Part shown: positions 1-5,479 of the stretch, piece by piece | How the letters are laid out: every line of letters begins with the position of its first letter | How positions within the stretch are numbered: the first letter of the stretch is position 1 | Origin: Pseudomonadota bacterium | Lineage (GTDB): Bacteria > Pseudomonadota > Alphaproteobacteria > Rhizobiales > Beijerinckiaceae | Direction: 5' to 3' | Length of the DNA stretch: 5,719 bases | Assembly (NCBI GenBank): GCA_021812505.1 | Contig: JAKANG010000126.1 | Coordinates: 1-5,719 of the forward strand | Program-made: the position numbers and the translations under genes | Notes under the pieces: model-generated | What the model saw: only the letters and a program-made list of their open reading frames with translations | The model's database searches: none | What the model was told of the DNA's origin: nothing

Positions 1-420
1 GCGCTCGCGCGCCGGCACGCCCAGAAGTTCCGATACGCGCCAGATGATATTTTCCTCGAATTCCTGGACCGTCCCGTCGGCATAGGCGACCGTCCACATC
101 ATTTCGACCAGTCTTCGCCGATCCGGTCCGCTCATCGAATGTTTCAGGACCGAGGTGAAGCCATAGAGATCCACGGATTCGCGGTCGCGCGCGCGCGCCT
201 CGGCGAGCAGGCTTTCGGCGGACCCGACATCGAGATCGAAACGCTGCTGGAGCAGAAGGAGCAGGGCGCGCTTTTCGATATCGGTGAAAAAGCCGTCGAT
301 TTCGGCGACATGGACCAGCAGGGCGGCGGCGGCGACGCGCAATTCGTTCTCGCCGAAGTCCCGTTCCACAGGTTCGGCTCCCGTCAATTCGTCAATGAAC
401 CGCCGCAAGCTGTCAAACAT
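1..420 (-). CDS. TerB-family (tellurite resistance TerB-like) protein, C-terminus cut by window edge
   Basis: The minus frame is open from ATG at 418-420 to the left edge, giving 140 residues (MFDSLRRFIDELTGAEP...) with no stop. Two similar helical segments carry the acidic signature of TerB-like domains: HVAEIDGFFTDIEKRAL around residues 37-53 and TVAYADGTVQEFEENII in the last third. Known family members are small, all-helical cytosolic proteins with two such metal-binding-type repeats, usually about 150 residues, so little is probably missing. The biochemical role of stand-alone alphaproteobacterial members is not established, and the tellurite name is historical. The start gives a typical N-terminus for the family, but no clear Shine-Dalgarno precedes it; the only nearby purine run is a weak GCGGG. 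The gene lies 135 bp downstream of the helicase on the same strand, so co-transcription is possible. Family assignment is by reading motifs, not by search. Confidence 0.85.
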   Translation of the reverse strand, partial: MFDSLRRFIDELTGAEPVERDFGENELRVAAAALLVHVAEIDGFFTDIEKRALLLLLQQRFDLDVGSAESLLAEARARDRESVDLYGFTSVLKHSMSGPDRRRLVEMMWTVAYADGTVQEFEENIIWRVSELLGVPARER

Positions 421-468
421 GCAAGAACCCGCGCGAGACGCATTTTTCCCAGAATGAACCCCGCTGTC

Positions 469-484
469 CTAACGAAGCATTAAC
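469..484. promoter_or_regulatory. CtrA-box-like sequence upstream of the TerB gene
   Basis: CTAACGAAGCATTAAC matches the alphaproteobacterial CtrA consensus TTAA-N7-TTAAC except for the first base. It lies about 50-65 bp upstream of the TerB start codon, in the only AT-richer patch of this spacer. A degenerate motif of this size can occur by chance, so this is a candidate only. Confidence 0.3.
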
Positions 485-555
485 CATGCCGAAAAACTCG
501 GGCAATCGGTAAAATGCCGCGCTGCGGTGGGCAAAAATGCAAATTGTCGGCTGGA

Positions 556-3500
556 TCAGCTTTTCTTACCTTTCGCCTCCAGCTCGGCCTTGAGCGCCGC
601 GAGCTTGGCGAAGGGCGAATCCGGGTCGGCCTGCCTTTCGCGCGGCGGGCGCTTTTCGTGATGGGGCGGACGCTCGCCGCCGCCATGCCCGCTTCCTTGA
701 CCCTCGCGCCTCTTGCCGTCGAACTTGCCTTCGAAGCGGCGCTGGTCGCGCCGGCCCTCGAAACGCGGCTTGCCGCCTTCGGGACGATGGGAACGCTCCT
801 GGGCCGGCGCGCCTTCGCCCGCCGGCGCTTGCGCCGCCTGGCCCTCGCCGGGCGCCGCCTGCCCACGGCCGGCGAAACCGCGTCCGCCCGGACGGCGTTG
901 CGGCCGCTGGTCATGCTCGCGACGGCGGCCATGATGGCGTTGCGGTTTCCACACTTCGATCGTCGCCGGTTCGGCGGGCGCGGCTGCTTCAGCAGGCGCG
1001 GTTTCCTCAGCAGGCGCCGTCTCTTCAGCAGGCGTCGCCTCGTCAGGCTGCGCGGCTTCGGCCGCTTCGCCTTCAGCCTCCGCGACGCTCTCGCCTTCGA
1101 CCGCCGGCGCGGGCTCGCGCGCTGTTTCTTCAGCAGGCGCTGCTTCTTCAACAGGCGCCGGCGCCTCGATCGGCGCGGATACGGGAGGTTCCGCCTGGGT
1201 TTCGGCTTCCGCCGCTTCGGCCGATTCGCCTGTGGTTGGCTCGGCGTCTTCCGCCGCCGCTTCTTCCGCCGGCTTCAGCGGCTCGGTCGGGGCCTTGGGC
1301 AGCAAGGGGACCGTGATCGCCGGGCCCGGCCGGGTCTCGCTGGCGTAGCCGAGCGATTTCAGAATGGTTGCGAAACTCTCGCCGGAACAGCCGGCCAGCG
1401 AGGTCATGGCGACGGTGACGACAAAGCCCTCGCCGTCCGCCGCGCCGGGAGGCGGATCGCCGGGGGTCACGCCGGGGCGGTAGGCGATCGCCGGGCGGAT
1501 CAGATCGGCGAGTCGCTCCAGAATGTCGACGCGCACCGCGCGCTCGCCGCAGACGCGAAAGCCCGCGGCGCGATAGAGGCCGCGGTTGACGGATGTGTCG
1601 GCGGCGAAGGAGGTGCGGCCGGACGAGGCGAGATGGGCGACCTCGTCGATCCCCTTCACCGTTTCGAGCCCGCCATGCTTCAATGCCCAGAGCTGAGCGG
1701 CGAGGGCGCGCGGCGCGGGTTTGAGCAGTGCGGGCAGATAAAGATGGTAGGCGCCGAAACGCACGCCGAATTTGCGCAGCGCGGCGCGGCCTTCCTGGGG
1801 CAGGCTTTTCATTTCGTCCGTGACGCGGGAGCGCTCCAGCACGCCCAGCGCCTCGCCGATCTGGAAAGCGATTCCGCGCGCGACGCCTTCAAGGCCGTCG
1901 CCGATTTCCAGATCTTCCAAAGCGCCGAGCAGCTTTTTCACATGTTGGGCGAGCCACAGGTCGAGGCGCGCCTGCGCCATGTCGAGCTGGGCGCCAGTGA
2001 GATGTTCGTCGGCGATCAGCCGCGCCCGGGGTTTCAAAATATGGTCGCCCGCCGCGATTCGCGCCACCGGCTCGCCGAGCCAGCGGATGATCCCGTCATT
2101 GGCCAGGACAAAGGCCTCGTCGACCGCCTCATGCACGCGGCGCGCCCGCGCCTCGATCTCGGCGGCAAGCGCCTTCTGCGCCGCGGCGTTGAGGGTCCTG
2201 GCCTCCTCGCCCTCGGCCGTCGGATCGGGGGTGAAGCAGAAGCCCTGCAAGGAGCCGACGTGATGACCCTCGACCATGACCTGGCCCGTGGCGGTGACTT
2301 CGGCTTCCAACATCGCATTCTCTCTCAGGCGGCGCATCAGCACGCTGGCGCGCCGGTCGACAAATCTCTGGGTCAGACGCGCGTGCAGGGCGTCCGACAG
2401 ATTGTCCTCTACCTGACGCGAGACGCCCTGCCAATGCTCAGGATCATTCAGCCAGTCGTTCCTGTTGGCGATGAAGGAGCAGGTCCGCACCTGATTGATC
2501 CGCGCGGACAGCGCGTCGATGTCGCCGTCGGTGCGGTCCGCCAAGGCGATCTGGCGGGCGAACCAGTCGTCGGGAACTCGTCCCGCGCGCACGACAAAGC
2601 CGAATATGGTCAATACGAGATCGGCGTGAGCGGCCGGGGAAGTCTTGCGATAATCGGGAATCTGGCACACGTCCCACAGCCGCGCCACGTCGGCGCGGGT
2701 CTTGGCGTTGCGCCGCACTTTTTCGTCGCGCGCCGCCGCCTCCAAAGCGATCTGGTCTTCGGCGGTCGGCGCGCGGGACAATCCGGGCAAGGTCGGCGTC
2801 TCGTCGAGCGAGGCGATCAAAGACTCGATCGATGAAAAATCCAGAGCGGCGTTGCGCCATTGCAACAGGGCTATGGGATCGAAAGCATGGGATTCGATCA
2901 TCGCCGCCAGCTCCTCGTCGAACGGCGGGCAGCGCCCGCTGGTTCCGAACGAGCCGTCGCGGGTGTGGCGGCCGGCGCGGCCGGCGATCTGGCCGAATTC
3001 GGCCGGATTGAGGCGGCGGTGCTGGTAGCCGTCGAACTTGCGATCGGCGGCGAAGGCGACGTGATCGACATCGAGATTGAGGCCCATGCCGATGGCGTCG
3101 GTGGCGACGATATAATCGACGTCGCCGTTCTGATAGAGGTCGATCTGGGCGTTGCGTGTGCGGGGCGACAGGGCGCCGAGCACCACCGCCGCGCCGCCGC
3201 GCTGGCGCCTGATCCATTCGGCGATGGCGTAAACATCCTCGGCGCGGAAAGTGACGATGGCGCTGCGCCGGGGAAGGCGGGCGATTTTCCGGTCGCCGGC
3301 GAAAACGAGCTGCGAGAAGCGCGGGCGCGACAGGGTGCGAATTCCGGGCAGCAGCCGCTCCAGCGCCTCCTGCATGGTCGCGGCGCCGATGAGCAGCGTC
3401 TCCTCGGTCCCGCGCCGGTTGAGAATGCGGTCGGTGAAGACATGGCCGCGATCGAAACTCGCGGCGAGCTGGATTTCGTCGATGGCGACGAAGGGCAACT

Positions 3501-3807
3501 GGAGGTCGCGCGGCATGGCCTCCACGGTCGAGACCCAATAGCGCGGATGTCTCGGCTTGATCTTCTCCTCGCCGGTGATCAGCGCCACCGCCTCGCTGCC
3601 GACCTTGGCGACCACGCGGTTATAGACTTCGCGCGCCAGCAGCCGCAGCGGCAGGCCGATCATGCCCGAGGGATGGCTCAGCATCCGCTCGATGGCGAAA
3701 TGGGTCTTGCCGGTATTGGTCGGGCCAAGAATCGCCAAGACGTTCATCGCCGAGACGTTCATCGGCAAGACATTGGCGGCGGCGCGCGGGCCGCCATGCG
3801 AATTCAT
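556..3807 (-). CDS. SUV3/MgpS-like DExH-box ATP-dependent RNA helicase with long low-complexity C-terminal tail
   Basis: A 1083-residue protein. The superfamily 2 helicase core is intact: Walker A GPTNTGKT at residues 28-35, DEIQ (motif II) at 110-113, LSPRTRNAQ around 213-221, ATDAIGMGLN (motif V) at 235-244, and QIAGRAGR (motif VI) at 273-280. This order and spacing are those of the mitochondrial SUV3 family, so the likely role is ATP-driven RNA unwinding in RNA turnover. Residues 290-830 hold the SUV3-type C-terminal region and an alphaproteobacterial extension. Residues about 841-950 are Ala/Glu/Pro-rich with a 6-residue repeat, 951-1056 are Arg/Gly-rich and basic, and a helix-like end (SPFAKLAALKAELEAKGKKS) closes the protein. 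The start at 3807 is favoured by GGAG 8 nt upstream; Met16 and Met21 are in-frame alternatives without a good ribosome site, although Met21 directly precedes the core. The tail is probably disordered. Transcription probably starts in the 445-bp gap upstream. Confidence 0.95.
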   Translation of the reverse strand: MNSHGGPRAAANVLPMNVSAMNVLAILGPTNTGKTHFAIERMLSHPSGMIGLPLRLLAREVYNRVVAKVGSEAVALITGEEKIKPRHPRYWVSTVEAMPRDLQLPFVAIDEIQLAASFDRGHVFTDRILNRRGTEETLLIGAATMQEALERLLPGIRTLSRPRFSQLVFAGDRKIARLPRRSAIVTFRAEDVYAIAEWIRRQRGGAAVVLGALSPRTRNAQIDLYQNGDVDYIVATDAIGMGLNLDVDHVAFAADRKFDGYQHRRLNPAEFGQIAGRAGRHTRDGSFGTSGRCPPFDEELAAMIESHAFDPIALLQWRNAALDFSSIESLIASLDETPTLPGLSRAPTAEDQIALEAAARDEKVRRNAKTRADVARLWDVCQIPDYRKTSPAAHADLVLTIFGFVVRAGRVPDDWFARQIALADRTDGDIDALSARINQVRTCSFIANRNDWLNDPEHWQGVSRQVEDNLSDALHARLTQRFVDRRASVLMRRLRENAMLEAEVTATGQVMVEGHHVGSLQGFCFTPDPTAEGEEARTLNAAAQKALAAEIEARARRVHEAVDEAFVLANDGIIRWLGEPVARIAAGDHILKPRARLIADEHLTGAQLDMAQARLDLWLAQHVKKLLGALEDLEIGDGLEGVARGIAFQIGEALGVLERSRVTDEMKSLPQEGRAALRKFGVRFGAYHLYLPALLKPAPRALAAQLWALKHGGLETVKGIDEVAHLASSGRTSFAADTSVNRGLYRAAGFRVCGERAVRVDILERLADLIRPAIAYRPGVTPGDPPPGAADGEGFVVTVAMTSLAGCSGESFATILKSLGYASETRPGPAITVPLLPKAPTEPLKPAEEAAAEDAEPTTGESAEAAEAETQAEPPVSAPIEAPAPVEEAAPAEETAREPAPAVEGESVAEAEGEAAEAAQPDEATPAEETAPAEETAPAEAAAPAEPATIEVWKPQRHHGRRREHDQRPQRRPGGRGFAGRGQAAPGEGQAAQAPAGEGAPAQERSHRPEGGKPRFEGRRDQRRFEGKFDGKRREGQGSGHGGGERPPHHEKRPPRERQADPDSPFAKLAALKAELEAKGKKS
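961..1032 (-). repeat. Four tandem 18-bp units encoding PAEETA-like hexapeptides in the helicase linker
   Basis: Residues 926-949 repeat every six residues (PAEETA, PAEETA, PAEAAA, PAEPAT). In DNA, the plus-strand decamer TCAGCAGGCG recurs at 989, 1007 and 1025 with exact 18-bp spacing. Two further copies 18 bp apart begin at 1130 and 1148, the last with one mismatch, and encode the related PVEEAA/PAEETA pair. The pattern suggests growth by slippage or unequal exchange inside a disordered linker. Confidence 0.85.
3731..3775 (-). repeat. Three 15-bp tandem repeats at the 5' end of the helicase gene
   Basis: On the plus strand the units are ATCGCCAAGACGTTC, ATCGCCGAGACGTTC and ATCGGCAAGACATTG, directly adjacent at 3731, 3746 and 3761. 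The first two differ at one position. They encode NVLPM, NVSAM and NVLAI, so each upstream copy brings an in-frame Met just before the Walker A region. Repetition appears to have lengthened the N-terminus and created the alternative start codons. Confidence 0.9.
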
Positions 3808-4252
3808 GCCAAAGGCTCCGGCATTTGCTGCGGGCTGGAAAAGTTTGGGATCGAGCCGGCCCGCACGCCTTCATAAAGGAATTCGCGGCGCGGATGCCAC
3901 AAAAGAATCGCGGCGCGCCCAGAAAGCCTCTCTATGCCGAATCTTGCCGGCCTGTCTCATTCCCGGACGAAACGAGGGACGGGTCTCCCGCAAAATCAAA
4001 GCCTTGGACAAGAAACGCGAGTGGGTCGGGCTTTCCGCGTTAAATTCTTGAACCTTGCGCGAACGAATCGCGCCCGAATCGCTGACCGCGCTCGAATCTG
4101 CTTTTGTTCGCGCTACATATGGGCGTCGGGGCAAGACCATACGCCAGAACTTGAATCGCGCCGCGCGCACGGGTCCATGTGGCGTGGACTCAAAACGCCT
4201 GTCCTGTCAATGGTTTCTCTATGACGAAGTCGTGAAGGCCCGCGGCCTTGCG
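3808..4252. other. 445-bp intergenic region without a convincing gene
   Basis: This gap lies between two minus-strand genes. A 99-codon minus-strand frame (3871-4170) begins with GTG, has no ribosome site, uses a less GC-rich third position than its neighbours and matches no family I recognise, so I do not call it a gene. The gap presumably holds the helicase promoter. A weak minus-strand candidate is GAGACA (3953-3958), a 16-nt spacer, then CATAGA (3931-3936), about 125 bp before the helicase start. The helicase ribosome site GGAG is at 3816-3819. The gap also contains seven GANTC sites and inverted repeats at 4057-4073 (GCGCGA/TCGCGC), 4173-4189 (GTCCA/TGGAC) and 4181-4199 (GGCGT/ACGCC). 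I found no tRNA or other recognisable RNA in it. Confidence 0.6.
4235..4249 (-). other. Small GC-rich hairpin just after the DUF3108 stop codon
   Basis: AAGGCC-GCG-GGCCTT forms a 6-bp stem with a 3-nt loop, beginning 3 nt after the stop codon. Its position suits a transcript 3' end. No U-tract follows on the minus strand, so intrinsic termination is not well supported; it may simply protect the mRNA end or be incidental. Confidence 0.35.
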
Positions 4253-5065
4253 TCAAGGCGTGAAGCGCAGTTCGGCGGCCTCGATGACCGCCGTTCCCGC
4301 CTGGGTCATCAGCGAGACGCGATAGGGCACGACCAGGTGCATATGCGGCACGGGGGCGAGCCAGATGTTCATGTCCTTGTTGTTGGCCATGAACTGGGTC
4401 GCCTCGGCGGATGGCTTGTGCCCGGCGATCGGAATGTAGCGCGCGGAGCAGATCGTCACCGGGCCGGAATAGCCGCGGGTGTGGATTTCCTTGACCCCGA
4501 CGTAATCGAGGGTCACGTCGAATCGGGTATAGCCGTCGAACACGGGAACGCGGCGGTTGCAGGCGGCGGGGCCGACCGGGCTCGCGTCCGCCGGGGCCGG
4601 CATGAGGAAGGCGGAAAGCGGGTCGATGACGTCGCGCTTGCTGGCGGCTGTCAGGGGCACGCGGTCCGGGCTGTTCTGGTCGTACCAGGGCGGCGAATAT
4701 TGGATCTCGCGCACGGCGCCTTCGCGGATGGCCATGCGCAGGGTGCGGGTCTCGCGCGAATTGGAGGCGATGGTGGCGTAGCCGGACGGCGACAGGGCGC
4801 CGCCCGAGTAATTTCCCGAGGAGGCGAGCGCCATGCGCAATTTGGAGATCCAGGCCGCGACGCCGGTCAGGCGCACATTGAGCACGACCTTGTAGCGGCT
4901 TTCGGCGACCGAGGCGTTGGCGGTGGCGACGCCGATCGGCACGCCGATCAGCGAGACGCGGTAATTGGCGTGCATGGTTTCGGCCCCCGCCGCTCCGGCG
5001 AGCGGCGCGCAAGCCGCGAGCGTCGCGGCGAAAAGACCGAGGCCTCGGGAGAAAGAACCTTTCAT
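4253..5065 (-). CDS. DUF3108 domain-containing exported protein
   Basis: A 270-residue protein, about the usual length for the family. The N-terminus is a secretion signal: MKGSFSRGLG, then a hydrophobic stretch to about residue 28, with a possible signal peptidase I site after AGA (26-28). LAAC at 16-19 also fits a lipobox, so a lipoprotein is an alternative. The mature part opens with YRVSLIGVPIGVATA and is rich in beta-strand-like segments, with the family-typical blocks DPLSAFLMP (148-156), AACNRRVPVFDGYTRFD (167-183) and YIPIAGHKP (210-218). Cys169 and Cys206 could form a disulfide in the periplasm. The function of DUF3108 proteins is unknown; an envelope role is inferred from the signal only. 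The start at 5065 is supported by AAGG 7 nt upstream and by the signal peptide beginning there. A promoter candidate lies about 60-90 bp upstream. Confidence 0.9.
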   Translation of the reverse strand: MKGSFSRGLGLFAATLAACAPLAGAAGAETMHANYRVSLIGVPIGVATANASVAESRYKVVLNVRLTGVAAWISKLRMALASSGNYSGGALSPSGYATIASNSRETRTLRMAIREGAVREIQYSPPWYDQNSPDRVPLTAASKRDVIDPLSAFLMPAPADASPVGPAACNRRVPVFDGYTRFDVTLDYVGVKEIHTRGYSGPVTICSARYIPIAGHKPSAEATQFMANNKDMNIWLAPVPHMHLVVPYRVSLMTQAGTAVIEAAELRFTP

Positions 5066-5126
5066 CGGACAACCTTTGCGGCGGCCGCGCCGGCGCGTCG
5101 ACGTGATTCGACTGAGATCGCGGCAG

Positions 5127-5156
5127 AATATAACGGCGAGGCGGCGGCGCCGACAA
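5127..5156 (-). promoter_or_regulatory. Candidate sigma-70-type promoter for the DUF3108 gene
   Basis: On the minus strand, TTGTCG (5151-5156) and TATATT (5127-5132) are separated by 18 nt. This predicts transcription starting near 5120, with a 5' UTR of about 55 nt before the ATG at 5065. The TATATT box stands out in a very GC-rich context. Confidence 0.5.
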
Positions 5157-5196
5157 ATGTCTTGGCCAATGAATTGGAGGTTTTTGCGCCGCTTTC

Positions 5197-5208
5197 GTGA
5201 AATTTCAC
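5197..5208. promoter_or_regulatory. 12-bp perfect palindrome, operator candidate
   Basis: GTGAAATTTCAC is a perfect palindrome between the minus-strand promoter candidate of DUF3108 (5127-5156) and the plus-strand promoter candidate of the tRNA (5227-5255). A smaller interrupted inverted repeat, CCAAT-GA-ATTGG, lies at 5166-5177. The half-sites GTGA/TCAC resemble CRP/FNR-type recognition sequences, but the 4-bp centre is shorter than the usual 6 bp. No regulator gene is visible in the window. Confidence 0.35.
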
Positions 5209-5226
5209 AAAGGGAGCCTAAGCCTC

Positions 5227-5255
5227 TTGCTCCGGTTCGATGGCGCCGCTATAAG
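5227..5255 (+). promoter_or_regulatory. Candidate promoter for tRNA-Pro
   Basis: TTGCTC (5227-5232), a 17-nt spacer and TATAAG (5250-5255) match the sigma-70 pattern well. The predicted start near 5262 would leave a tRNA 5' leader of about 30 nt, which is a normal length. Confidence 0.6.
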
Positions 5256-5291
5256 CCCGCAAGTCGGCGGCGAAATCAGCGGCCGCGATGT

Positions 5292-5368
5292 CGGAGTGTA
5301 GCGCAGCCTGGTAGCGCACCTCGTTCGGGACGAGGGGGTCGGAGGTTCGAATCCTCTCACTCCGACCA
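5292..5368 (+). tRNA. tRNA-Pro (anticodon CGG)
   Basis: The 77-nt cloverleaf is complete. The acceptor stem CGGAGTG/CACTCCG is fully paired. The D-arm is GCGC...GCGC with AGCCTGGTA in the loop. The anticodon stem CCTCG/CGAGG holds the loop TTCGGGA, which places anticodon CGG at 5326-5328, reading proline codon CCG. The variable loop is GGGTC. The T-arm GGAGG/CCTCT has loop TTCGAAT and one G-U closing pair. The discriminator is A, and the 3' CCA is encoded at 5366-5368. CCG is expected to be a heavily used proline codon in a genome this GC-rich. Its promoter is probably at 5227-5255. No clear intrinsic terminator follows before the rpmB promoter. Confidence 0.97.
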
Positions 5369-5443
5369 TTTTCTCTCACATTGATCGGCTTCCCGGCGGC
5401 GACACAACCTGCCGATTTTGGGCGTTTCTGGCGGCTTGCGGCC

Positions 5444-5472
5444 TTGACCTTTGAAGCCCGGTCGCTTATAGA
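5444..5472 (+). promoter_or_regulatory. Near-consensus promoter for rpmB
   Basis: TTGACC (5444-5449), an exact 17-nt spacer and TATAGA (5467-5472) form the best sigma-70-type promoter in the window. The predicted start is around 5478-5480, giving a 5' leader of about 185 nt before the rpmB ATG. A strong promoter fits a ribosomal protein gene. Confidence 0.7.
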
Positions 5473-5479
5473 CCCGCCT

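Noticed and set aside
508..527. Possible intrinsic terminator after the helicase gene (CCGC-AGC-GCGG followed by CATTTT on the minus strand).
   Set aside because: The stem is only 4 bp and the T-run is short and offset; not enough to call a terminator.
480..1151. 223-codon minus-strand frame of Arg/Lys-rich sequence at the helicase 3' end.
   Set aside because: It is an alternative frame of the repetitive helicase tail. The main frame continues through this stretch without interruption and ends in a family-like C-terminus.
514..3876. Very long open plus-strand frame (514-2835 and 2860-3876, same phase) opposite the helicase gene.
   Set aside because: It mirrors the helicase codons in GC-rich DNA, where antisense stops are rare. 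Its translation is low-complexity Arg/Gly/Ala-rich with no recognisable domain, while the minus frame has all helicase motifs.
3871..4170. 99-codon minus-strand frame in the 445-bp gap.
   Set aside because: GTG start, no Shine-Dalgarno, weaker GC bias at third positions than neighbours, no recognisable domain. Kept only as part of the intergenic description.
4205..4210. Perfect -35 consensus TTGACA on the minus strand.
   Set aside because: No acceptable -10 box at 16-18 nt; the sequence there is CCACGC-like.
4055..5200. 381-codon plus-strand frame spanning the DUF3108 gene and its flanks.
   Set aside because: It is an antisense shadow of DUF3108, with no family resemblance and no ribosome site; the minus frame has a signal peptide and family blocks.
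5349..5400. 3' end of tRNA-Pro as a possible integration (att) site.
   Set aside because: No integrase, no repeated copy of the tRNA end and no foreign-looking sequence in the window; rpmB follows directly.
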